The notes under the pieces: generated by a model
What the model was told of the DNA's origin: nothing
What the model saw: only the letters and a program-made list of their open reading frames with translations
The model's database searches: none
Shown here: in pieces, positions 56,383 to 64,000 of the stretch
How the letters are laid out: every line of letters begins with the position of its first letter
Numbering within the stretch: the first letter of the stretch is position 1
Assembly (NCBI GenBank): GCA_002917075.1
Contig: NTMA01000023.1
Coordinates: 62,001-126,000, forward strand
Source of the DNA: Hawksworthiomyces lignivorus
Taxonomy: Eukaryota > Ascomycota > Sordariomycetes > Ophiostomatales > Ophiostomataceae
Length of the DNA stretch: 64,000 bases
Direction of reading: 5' to 3'
Made by a program: the position numbers and the translations under genes

Positions 56383-57573
56383 ATATCGTGAGTCTGGAGC
56401 CGCTGTCGTGGCCGCAGAAACTGGCGGTCACCCTGAATGGGTACTTTCTTGCCTATTGGCTAGAGTCTTTTGGCCTCGCCTCTTCCCTAATCTTTCACTC
56501 TTGAAAATCGAGGCAAAAGTGATTCATATCACTAACCGTGACAACGACTTTTTTGCGATATGGCGAGAGCTTCACATTATGACGTTGCATTTTGGTGGAT
56601 ACACATAACGGAGGACGATTGCGATCTCATCATCCGTACTAATAATGGCTGGCTTTTTTACTGCCACCTTGGCCCGAGTCGATTCTGTCGATCACCCGAA
56701 GTGGTAGAATCGTACTTCAAGTGCCCCAACATGCTTCGATCTGGAGAAGACGCCTGCGACTGGTTGATGAAATCTTTCGAGTCTCTGATTTCTCAACTGG
56801 CGGGCAACATTTTCACTACCAATGTTGACGACGAGTAGGCGATCGACTCTGTCTCAATACATCTTTCCTCAGAAAGTGTCCTGCGTTCTCGACGCCACGA
56901 ATAATCAGATGCGACCAATCCGGGTAAACAGCGAGAAGTACCTCTGGCGAGCTTCGACGCTAAGTTGAACGACAGCTTCGCCAGGGACCATGATCAGTGG
57001 ACACAGTCCTATCATCCATCCAGCATCGAAGTCTGTTATGGTTGTCCCCATGATGTCCTTATCAAACCCCCGACAGGAGTTATTGCCACTAGATCTAGCG
57101 GCCGTTCAATCATATGTTTCTTCAAGCCGTTCAGGGCTTCATCGAGCAACCCACACGCGAATGTCGAACTCATGATCCACCGGAAGATCGCTACGGCACA
57201 GATACTCTCTCCATCAGGTGTATATATTTGCGGCATCTACGGCATTGTTCGGGACGAGAACGAATTATTGGGAATGTTGTTCCCTTGGGTCGATAAGAAG
57301 GCCGTGTTGTCAAGGGGACTGGTTGAAAAAAGTCCCAGTTCCTTACGGTAACGCCGGGCATCTCAGATTAATGACTCGATAAAAATGCTTCACCAAAGGG
57401 GTATTATATGGGGTGATGCCAAAGCCGAGAATGTCCTGATCGATAAAAGTGACAATGCTTGGGCTATTGATTTCAGGGGCAGTTATACGCCTGGATGGGT
57501 TGATGTGGAGAAGGCTGGAAGTTTGGAAGGTGACATGCAGGGTTTAGGAAAGATCATGGATATGCTTTGTTGA
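56383..57573 (+). pseudogene. Fungal protein-kinase-like gene, degenerate
   Basis: Remnant of the fungal kinase-like family whose C-terminal lobe has a WGDxKxxNVLID catalytic loop. Pieces: an N-terminal region at about 56400-56840 in two frames (ITEDDCDLIIRTNNGWLFYC, CPNMLRSGEDACDWLMKSFE), a middle piece at 56965-57351 (YGCPHDVLIKPP, NVELMIHRKIATAQ, ELLGMLFPWVDKK), and MLHQRGIIWGDAKAENVLID with DNAWAIDF at 57385-57500. Lesions: stop near 56836, TAA at 57349-57351 in the same frame as the catalytic loop (CAA to TAA would explain it), and the DFG motif reads DFRG. The order and wording show it was a kinase; it cannot be active as is. Introns may exist between the pieces. Confidence 0.7.
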
Positions 57574-57857
57574 TGTGTGTCGGATTCTACATACGTTGCG
57601 GTCCCTTAGTAGCTGATATCCCTTGTGTCTTTGATACTCATAATGTTAATGAATATATAGTTAACCAAGAAGTGCTGTGCTATTTAAATTGTATTAGCCG
57701 TAAGTCTGGAGCCGCTGTTGTGGTCTCCAGAATTGGCGGCCGTCCCGGTTGGGATAGGCACGCCATTAAGGCTTGAAGAACTGTATTTTGTTATTCTCGT
57801 TGGAATTACAAATCTTTGGAGCCCTCGAATTGAGGGCTCGTTACTTACACTGTTATA

Positions 57858-58300
57858 TAGAAGTTTATAGTCGCTTGTTAAGGCGAGAGTTGACATAGAA
57901 GCGAAAGATGACCATGGTTAGACATCGCTGTTCAAGGCTGTTGCAATCGACTGGTTAGGGTCGTAAGCTACTCATCGAGACGGCCGCCGATAAAGATGCT
58001 AAAGATGATCAGACGCCGCTGTTTATAGCCACTTTAAGAAGTCACTTAGGTGTCGCGAAACCACGCGATGAGGCCGGCGCTGATAAAGAGGCCAAAAATA
58101 TGAGTGGGCGAACACCGCTTTCTTGGCAGCCTCGGCCGGCCAGTTAGACATCGTGAGACTGCCTGTCGAGGCGGGCGCCGATAAAGATGCCAGAAATGTT
58201 CATTGTATCTACTGCGAAAGGCCACTCGGAGGTGGTGAACCTGCTCGCCGAGACAGGCACCAATAAAGAGACCAAGGCATGGCCGCTTAGAGATCTCGAG
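57858..58300 (+). pseudogene. Ankyrin-repeat gene debris
   Basis: Several 33-residue ankyrin units are readable in shifting frames: KARVDIEAKDDHG-stop-TSLFKA (57860-57930), KLLIETAADKDAKDDQTPLF (57965-58025), EAGADKEAKNMSGRTPLSW (58070-58125) and ASAGQLDIVRL then EAGADKDARNV (58130-58200). Frame changes and stops (for example TAG where Trp of an ANK helix turn fits) show it is dead. It abuts the kinase remnant, and both may come from one NLR-like or kinase-ANK locus, but a fusion cannot be shown. Confidence 0.68.
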
Positions 58301-59700
58301 ATTTTTTTTTAAATAAAGTCTCAGGTGCCTTTTTCCTTATCGCCTATTACTTCTTCTCAATTCCATATAGTTTTTTTAAAAAGAAAAAGGCTCAAGAAGT
58401 TACAAAAAACTATCACACACCTATTTACCGAGGAATTTTCTGTTGAATCTCAATGACGACAAAGCTATACGTGGCCATCGCCCAGCCGGTCTATCAGTTC
58501 TACTACGAAACTTAACCTCTTCATAGCACGAAGAGACCGAGTATCTTGAGGCCGATTTTGCATTTACTTCTCTTTCAGTCTCGTTATTCGTTTGCACACC
58601 TTCCTCTTACTGCCGTGATACTTCGTAGGCATCTTCATATCTTTTTTTTTTTTTCGTTCCAAATATAGTGTCCTTTTTAAATGATATTAAATGCTCCTGC
58701 CTTCTCGTAATGGTGGCGATATAATAATCCTGCAAACGTATGACTTTGCTGCCTTTTATTACGGTGCGCATCACTTGAAAATTATCTCACGAATGGCTCA
58801 TTACTACATTAATTGGTGTTTGTGAACCGACTGTTGTGACACTGCAGTGAACACATATTGTTAATGGTGTACTTGTAAGGCTGAAGTAGAATAGAAGGTG
58901 GTCTTATTTAGGTAAAGGCGGACACCTACAGGACACAAGACTTGGATCTGTCAGCTGCCTTTGGTGTCTAAAGGACTGGTAGTGCGAAGGCGTAATAAAG
59001 ACAGAGGTAGTAAGTGCATCTGTGTTTTGCGCGTGGGTTTTGGTGAAAGAGAAGGATAAATGAGTCCTTTGCCTCAGCATAGAAAAACTACTGTCGTTTT
59101 TCTTATTAAACCAAAAAAGGCGACGTTTGGTCGCCTAGGTATTTCATCAAGCACTTAGAAGGCATTTAAAATCACAAGGGTGCTTGTGTTTCAAATCTCA
59201 CACTAACTAATAATAATATCACAAGCGTGAAAATAAAATCACAAGCGTGATAATTTTCTTGCGCAGTGTCACCAGGGTGCTAGCGTGTTTTCTGTTTTCT
59301 GTAAGTGAAAGTCGGGCTGATATTAGTGGGGCCGACTTTCTTATCTGGCATTCAGAATCAGAACCATCTTCAAATACATAAGGTTGAGAGGACTACTTAA
59401 TCAGTCTTTTACGCCTTCATAAATTGCAATATTCGAATAGAACAGAGTTTTCGACCGGCTTCATCATCTTGAGAAAGCGATTTGTGAAAGCGATGTTGCC
59501 CGCTCTTCAACATCCGCAACACTCAGGCCAGTCTTTTGCAGGGCGTCGGTCAGCATTTATTAGTTACAGGAAGCGGCCATGCGGTTCCCAGATGCACCAC
59601 CGGAAGTACCTCTTGTTAGTGCAATTTCAAGAAAAAGACAGAGCAGTGGACAACTAAAAGTAAGCTACCAATACAATTTTCTCTCCATCTCCATTAACGA
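58301..59700. other. Gene-poor spacer with short direct and inverted repeats
   Basis: 1.4 kb of AT-rich DNA. Two copies of ATCACAAGCGTGA (each containing TCAC-N4-GTGA) lie at about 59217-59249, and CACAAG-N4-CTTGTG near 59175. The frame at about 59424-59657 may hold an upstream exon of the next gene but has no ATG start. Confidence 0.45.
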
Positions 59701-59725
59701 GTAAAGTGTGCACAGTAACGGCTAA

Positions 59726-60751
59726 GTGTCTCAGTATGACAGCGATATTGATAACGATTTCTTGGGCAGTGATAGCGAATTTGACAGTGATTCTCATACT
59801 GAGGATTCTGAGGATTGTGACTATGACGCTGTCAGGAAATACACTTTAGGCATAGATCTCAGGTTTGAAAATATTCGAGAGGATTTGCTAGAGTCCTCCT
59901 ACGCATGGATTCGGCCTTGGCTGGAATCTGCGCGATACGTTGTGCCTCTGGAACGGAGACTGACGCCGCCTCACAAGCGCTCCAGAACTTGGAACCAACA
60001 GCCAAGATCAAGATTAGATGAGACGGATGCAAGAGACCCCGAATTCGTTGCCATCTCTAACCCTCATGGATACTTCCATCTGGCCTGTCCTTTCTATGTC
60101 TTTGATGCAGAAAAATACCGAAGCTGTGTGCTGCGGAATGATTTGCAGGTAATCGAAGACGTGATAGACCACGTTCGACATCATCATGCGCAGCCTCCAT
60201 ATTGCCCAATGTGCCATCAAGTGTTTGAGACAACTTTTCTCCGGGACAACCATGCGCGCCCCAGGACGTGCATGCAGCGCGACTCGGGGAATATCGAGGG
60301 CATCGACGACTATCAGGGCGCCAAATTAGCGCAGCAAAAAAGTTTATGCGGCGAAGAGAAGGAACGTTGGTTGCGCATTTGGAATACTGTTTTCCCTAAT
60401 ACTGAAGTTCCTCGCTCCCCTTATCTCGAGAGAGAAGGTGAGCGGCAAATATCTATGGTCCGGGACTACTGGGCTAGGTATGGTATAAAATGCATTACAA
60501 AGTACCTAGCAAGTCGAGAGTTACCTCATAGGCGCCTGGGAACAGCGGGGACAGCCCAGGATCAGAAAGGGGAGAGAAAAGGAGAGAAAGCTCAAGGAGG
60601 GGGATTTCAAGTAGAGAGAAAGATACTAGTTGCTATCTCTAAGTTGATCCTTGACCAGCTGCTAACTCACATCTCCGAGGGACAAAGTCGCCATAAAAAA
60701 GGAAGAGACGAGCACGCCGAGCATCCAATGAAATCAAGAATGCAATGCTAG
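59726..60751 (+). CDS. C2H2-type zinc-finger-domain protein (fungal family), copy 1
   Basis: About 340 residues visible. Acidic Ser/Asp-rich N-terminus (YDSDIDNDFLGSDSEFDSD), then two Cys/His blocks: HLACPFYVFDAEKYRSC with VIDHVRHHH, and PPYCPMCHQVFETTFLRDNH. A conserved helix WLRIWNTVFPNTEVPRSPYLE follows. This is the arrangement of fungal C2H2 proteins (ACPFxKxD-type) found in genomes of many ascomycetes; function unknown, possibly nuclear. The readable frame begins with GTG at 59726 and has no early ATG, so a first exon ending upstream (acceptor near 59715-59735) must supply the start. Ends at 60751 after a basic tail. Convergent with and clearly related to the gene at 61192-62700. Confidence 0.7.
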   Translation: MSQYDSDIDNDFLGSDSEFDSDSHTEDSEDCDYDAVRKYTLGIDLRFENIREDLLESSYAWIRPWLESARYVVPLERRLTPPHKRSRTWNQQPRSRLDETDARDPEFVAISNPHGYFHLACPFYVFDAEKYRSCVLRNDLQVIEDVIDHVRHHHAQPPYCPMCHQVFETTFLRDNHARPRTCMQRDSGNIEGIDDYQGAKLAQQKSLCGEEKERWLRIWNTVFPNTEVPRSPYLEREGERQISMVRDYWARYGIKCITKYLASRELPHRRLGTAGTAQDQKGERKGEKAQGGGFQVERKILVAISKLILDQLLTHISEGQSRHKKGRDEHAEHPMKSRMQC

Positions 60752-61191
60752 AAAGAAGAGCACGGTATGGAATTTGGTCTGTTTTGTCAAGCCATGGAAG
60801 AAACATATCTGGCTGCTTATTGGGCAATAGGAAGAGCTTATTTTAAGAATCACTAATTGGCACACTATAATAACAACAAGAACAATAAATGAGACCAAAA
60901 AAAAAGAATAAAATTTATAAAATACTAAATATAAATGAATGAATGAAATATATAATTGCGTATGCGTACGTTTTCGGTTTCTCGATCTTTGTGAAAATTG
61001 GCCGTAACGATATCGCATGCTCATAACTTGTGCCATCTAATGCAAAAATGCCATCGCCATCGGTCTTCCTTCTGGCATTAGAAAAGAAATAAAGAAATAA
61101 AGAAGAAAAGAAAGAGCCGCTTTTGCGGATGAGTTGTTTGCACAAGTCCATGAATGGCAAACAAAGCCGGTAACCACTATGTTATTCTAGC
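60752..61191. other. Spacer between the two convergent C2H2 genes
   Basis: 440 bp, A-rich around 60895-60960 and 61078-61115. Shared 3' UTR region; no gene seen. Confidence 0.5.
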
Positions 61192-62700
61192 TCAGCAGTT
61201 ATTAGAACCATCGTATTCATTAACATAATAAGTGTTCTCTATCCCAGACGTGAAAACTCTGCTGGGTGCTTCATTGCTTGGGAAAGTGGTTTGCCCTTGA
61301 ATAAAATCTTCCAATTCGTTGTGGTTGACATGCGAGAAGTCATGCAGCAATGCGGAGCTGGAAACGAAATTTGGGAAAGGCGGCTGAGGTGACCCAGCAA
61401 AAAACCCTCCCTGAGTGCTGTCCTGTGAGAGAAGCATAGTGTTCGTGCTGTAGTGGGGGGGAAATACTCCTGGGGTCGGATTTTCAAATTGGCGCTGGTC
61501 AGAAAAATTCATTCCTGGCAGTAAATTCAGCTGTTGCAAGGCAATTGTTGGGGCTGAAGTGCGGGCGTCTTCCCCTCGGGTTAATGTAGGATGGTAGGGA
61601 GCCACGTAATCGAATGTAGCGATTCCAGCGGGAGCAATGGATGACGGAAACATCTGCTGCCTGGAGCCAACTGCGTTGAGTAAGGCTGGAGTGCCACTCC
61701 CAGTGTGCTCGGAACTGTCCAGGTTTGAATAATCTGGTTGGGGGAGTTTGGGCTGAAGCGATACCAGTTGATCTTCTCCCGACCATGCTGCTATATTCTG
61801 ATGTAATAGTTGCGACCGTTCGTTGCTGTGTTCCATATATGGCGAAGAGGGCGGCTCGTAATCCTTGAACAACCGGCGCCAAGTCCAGAACCATTGCTGC
61901 CATTGTGTCAATCCCCTCGGCATTCGCTTTATGATTTTATATTGTTCTGGTGATATATTATCGACACTTGGACAATTCTGGAGAGGCTGGCCTGGGCACT
62001 TAGGGGGATGGCGTTCCCCCTCTTTCTTATTTTTAAACCGGACCATACAGTTTGGACAGTAGTCGTTGTTTCCATTGCAATGTTTTCGCTTGATGTGTTG
62101 TTTGACATGCGTAACGGTGTATAACTTAAAGTGGAAACAATCTCGGTGCAGAATACTGTCTTTCTTGTAGTATGGACAGGCGAAGTAAGGCGAAGGATTA
62201 CTCCGCTCGTGGACACCATCACCGTCGCCGCTAATATGTCCGCTATCTCCACTCCTTCTGCCGTGTCTCTCGTCGCTGCCGAATTCTCGGCGTTGTTTCT
62301 TTCTTGTTTTGGTTTCACTCTCATCGCTGTCAAATTCCTGTCGTATTTTCTTTCTTGCTTTGTTTTCACTCTCTGGGATTCCAATTTTCTGGCTGGAGGC
62401 CGTCGGAGCTGTTGAATGTTGATTCTCGTTACCGAATGGGACAATAGGCGTCGGCAAAGTGCAAGGCAGGGACGACAATGGTTGAGGCAGGACTGGGGCG
62501 CTGAAGTCCCATGAAGGGTCGTCATTTTGAGTTACGAAATCATTCTGGAAAGTCTGATCCGGCTCACTATCGGCTCTGCGACCCCGCGAGATAAAATTCT
62601 GATGGCCATTGAATCTAAAATGACCAGTGTTATGGGCTACAGGCCCGGTACTAGAGAGTCTGTCAGGTCGAGCCAAGTGTGGAGTGTCACCAGGCTGCAC
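61192..62700 (-). CDS. C2H2-type zinc-finger-domain protein (fungal family), copy 2
   Basis: About 502 readable residues. A disordered N-terminal half with a bipartite-like basic stretch (KARKKIRQEFDSDE, TRKKQRREFGSDE), then the Cys/His core: YFACPYYKKDSILHRDC, HVKQHIKRKH, NDYCPNCMVRFKNKKEGERH. The helix QQWFWTWRRLFKDYEPPSSPYME follows, matching the corresponding helix of copy 1. The C-terminal 200 residues are Ser/Pro/Gln-rich like an activation region. The frame begins with GTG near 62700 at a plausible acceptor (TTGTGCAG) and has no usable ATG, so exon 1 lies upstream, possibly near 62830-62850 where ATGAAAGATG is followed by GTGAGC. Probable nuclear protein; no target known. Confidence 0.75.
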   Translation of the reverse strand: MQPGDTPHLARPDRLSSTGPVAHNTGHFRFNGHQNFISRGRRADSEPDQTFQNDFVTQNDDPSWDFSAPVLPQPLSSLPCTLPTPIVPFGNENQHSTAPTASSQKIGIPESENKARKKIRQEFDSDESETKTRKKQRREFGSDERHGRRSGDSGHISGDGDGVHERSNPSPYFACPYYKKDSILHRDCFHFKLYTVTHVKQHIKRKHCNGNNDYCPNCMVRFKNKKEGERHPPKCPGQPLQNCPSVDNISPEQYKIIKRMPRGLTQWQQWFWTWRRLFKDYEPPSSPYMEHSNERSQLLHQNIAAWSGEDQLVSLQPKLPQPDYSNLDSSEHTGSGTPALLNAVGSRQQMFPSSIAPAGIATFDYVAPYHPTLTRGEDARTSAPTIALQQLNLLPGMNFSDQRQFENPTPGVFPPHYSTNTMLLSQDSTQGGFFAGSPQPPFPNFVSSSALLHDFSHVNHNELEDFIQGQTTFPSNEAPSRVFTSGIENTYYVNEYDGSNNC

Positions 62701-63614
62701 AAAGCAGTTAGTTCAATAATTTCAAAGATTTGTCCTTTCACGTAAGCTTTTTTATAAAGTCAAAAGGGTAGAGAAAGAAGACGACATTTTAGCAAGAGGC
62801 ATATTCATCATGTTCATAGAGCTCACCATCTTTCATAGCGTGTAGTCCGGCCAATGAAGAATTCTTGCATAAAACAAGAGTGTATTAGCTCCTATTTGCG
62901 ACTAAGTTGGTCGACTCTAATTTTGTAATAAGAATGCAAAATCTTGGAGCTGTGGCATCAGCAACGGCAGAGGACACGACTTAAAGTGGCAAGTCTAATG
63001 AAAGGCTGCTTCCGATCCGGAAACTGCAGAACAACTCGTATCAGTGCTCTCGTGGATGGGACGAAATAGGCGGAGAGAAACGTGACAAAGGGCTTGCTCA
63101 ACGGCGAAATGCTTTTGAGAAATATGACAGAATGGCCAACAACTAGGTTTGAATAACCCACAGGTGAGGATGTATGATATATACGTGATGGACAAGTAAG
63201 AATGGGAGGGGCGCGGGAAAAAAAGAGATGTTGAACGAATGAGAAAAGAAGGGATATGAGAGAAAATCAAAAAGAAGAAAGCCGGGGAAGGTTGGAAAGA
63301 AAAAAAACCACGAAAGCCATGCTTTTTGGCTATCTTTTTATGTGTAACAAAAAACACAACCGTGAAATCCAGCGTCGGTGGTAAGAACAATACAAACGAG
63401 GCGGTTTGACCGTCCAAAATGAGTTGGCACCAGCGATGCGGATCATGCCATTCATTATTACTTGTCTCTTTGTGCCTTTTTTTAGAGCCCTTAGTTTGGT
63501 CCCGGTACAATTTCAGCTTTCAGCGACTCAAGGAACCTGACATCTGCTAAATTAACAAATGTGATGGTAAGAGAACGCCGAATGCTATGGGTACTACTAT
63601 GATGGCAGACACAC
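62701..63614. other. Spacer, may hold exon 1 of the C2H2 gene
   Basis: About 900 bp. A minus-strand ATG near 62845 with a GTGAGC donor is the best candidate first exon for the copy-2 gene but does not join in phase with the simplest acceptor. The open frame at 62995-63510 (minus) looks like chance. Confidence 0.4.
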
Positions 63615-63923
63615 TTGAGATTTCAACAGTTGGCACGTAAAATCCTTCACGGCGGTGATGGGGAGAATTTAATAAATCAATTGTGTTTCTTTGATGATTG
63701 CAGTCTTTTAAGGATATCATTGTTGATTAAAGTTGAAGTATATATCGTCATCAGCCGGTCTTTTATTCAGCATGTTCAATCGAAGGCCTCTTCAGTCTTG
63801 ACCAAAAAACAGAGAGAGCAATGCAAGAAACTATTAAGCATACAGCCATTCCTTCCTGTCCTGAACGTCGACGGGTTTTTTAGTCAAATCTTTAGGATAA
63901 CTATGCCAGAGAGTTCGAAGTAA
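63615..63923 (+). CDS. Possible exon of a gene leaving the right edge
   Basis: Open frame with a mixed alpha-helical composition (KKQREQCKKLLSI, FLPVLNVDGFF) ending at a strong donor GAA/GTAAGTAT at about 63920. The next possible acceptor TTTCAG is only about 15 bp on, too short for an intron, so the true acceptor would be beyond the window. No family recognised; the start is not established. Confidence 0.3.
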   Translation: MRFQQLARKILHGGDGENLINQLCFFDDCSLLRISLLIKVEVYIVISRSFIQHVQSKASSVLTKKQREQCKKLLSIQPFLPVLNVDGFFSQIFRITMPESSK

Positions 63924-64000
63924 GTATACTTTCAGGGTTTGTTGTTAGCGAGACAGCGAAAATTCAAGCCACTGGACCGTGGCGGTGTGTGTCTCGCATG

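Noticed and set aside
1..64000. CRISPR arrays, rRNA, tRNA, viral genes
   Set aside because: No regularly spaced repeats with unique spacers and no sequence I could fold or match as rRNA, tRNA or virus by eye; a tRNAscan run would settle the tRNA point.

Overview
The window is nuclear DNA of a filamentous ascomycete (Pezizomycotina; a Sordariomycete such as a Hypocrealean fungus would fit, but this is inference). The evidence is short 50-150 bp GT-AG introns, several Zn2Cys6 regulators, a HET-domain gene, F-box and fungal-type C2H2 proteins, GC-rich coding DNA between AT-rich spacers, and Mutator-like DNA transposons carrying RIP-like transitions. No rRNA, tRNA, CRISPR or viral gene was recognised.

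Region 1 (1-2004) is the 5' part of a Zn2Cys6 regulator running off the left edge. Region 2 (2600-28559) is a dense run of 13 metabolic and regulatory genes that looks like one gene cluster without a PKS, NRPS or terpene synthase. It holds two aldo-keto reductases (one broken), a broken lactonase/muconate-cyclase-like gene, two CYP504-like P450s, an ornithine-type class III aminotransferase, two short-chain dehydrogenases, two Zn2Cys6 regulators, an isopenicillin-N-acyltransferase-like Ntn hydrolase, a metal-dependent amidohydrolase and a DAL5-type MFS permease. Three of its promoters share a CGG-N6-CCG site. I infer uptake and breakdown (or tailoring) of an N-acylated, amine-bearing aromatic compound. 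The substrate is unknown.

Region 3 (28.6-42.4 kb) is gene-poor: a HET-domain gene with a one-base frameshift, a small secreted serine-rich protein, a 780-residue orphan gene in four exons, a three-unit tandem repeat of about 135 bp and a C2H2 zinc-finger gene.

Region 4 (42.4-58.3 kb) is turbulent. A truncated GH78 rhamnosidase-like pseudogene abuts a truncated F-box pseudogene. A Zn2Cys6 regulator has a MULE inserted exactly at its stop codon. Two related full-length MULEs with 8-bp target duplications lie 49 bp apart in opposite orientation. An apparently intact F-box gene, a dead kinase gene and ankyrin-repeat debris follow.

Region 5 (59.7-62.7 kb) has two convergent paralogous C2H2-type genes. 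The last kilobase has one possible exon of a gene leaving the window.

A recurring theme is gene decay. Every in-frame stop I could assign in the broken genes fits C-to-T change at CpA (TpG to TpA on the other strand), the classical RIP context. Comparing the two MULEs shows it directly at three codons.
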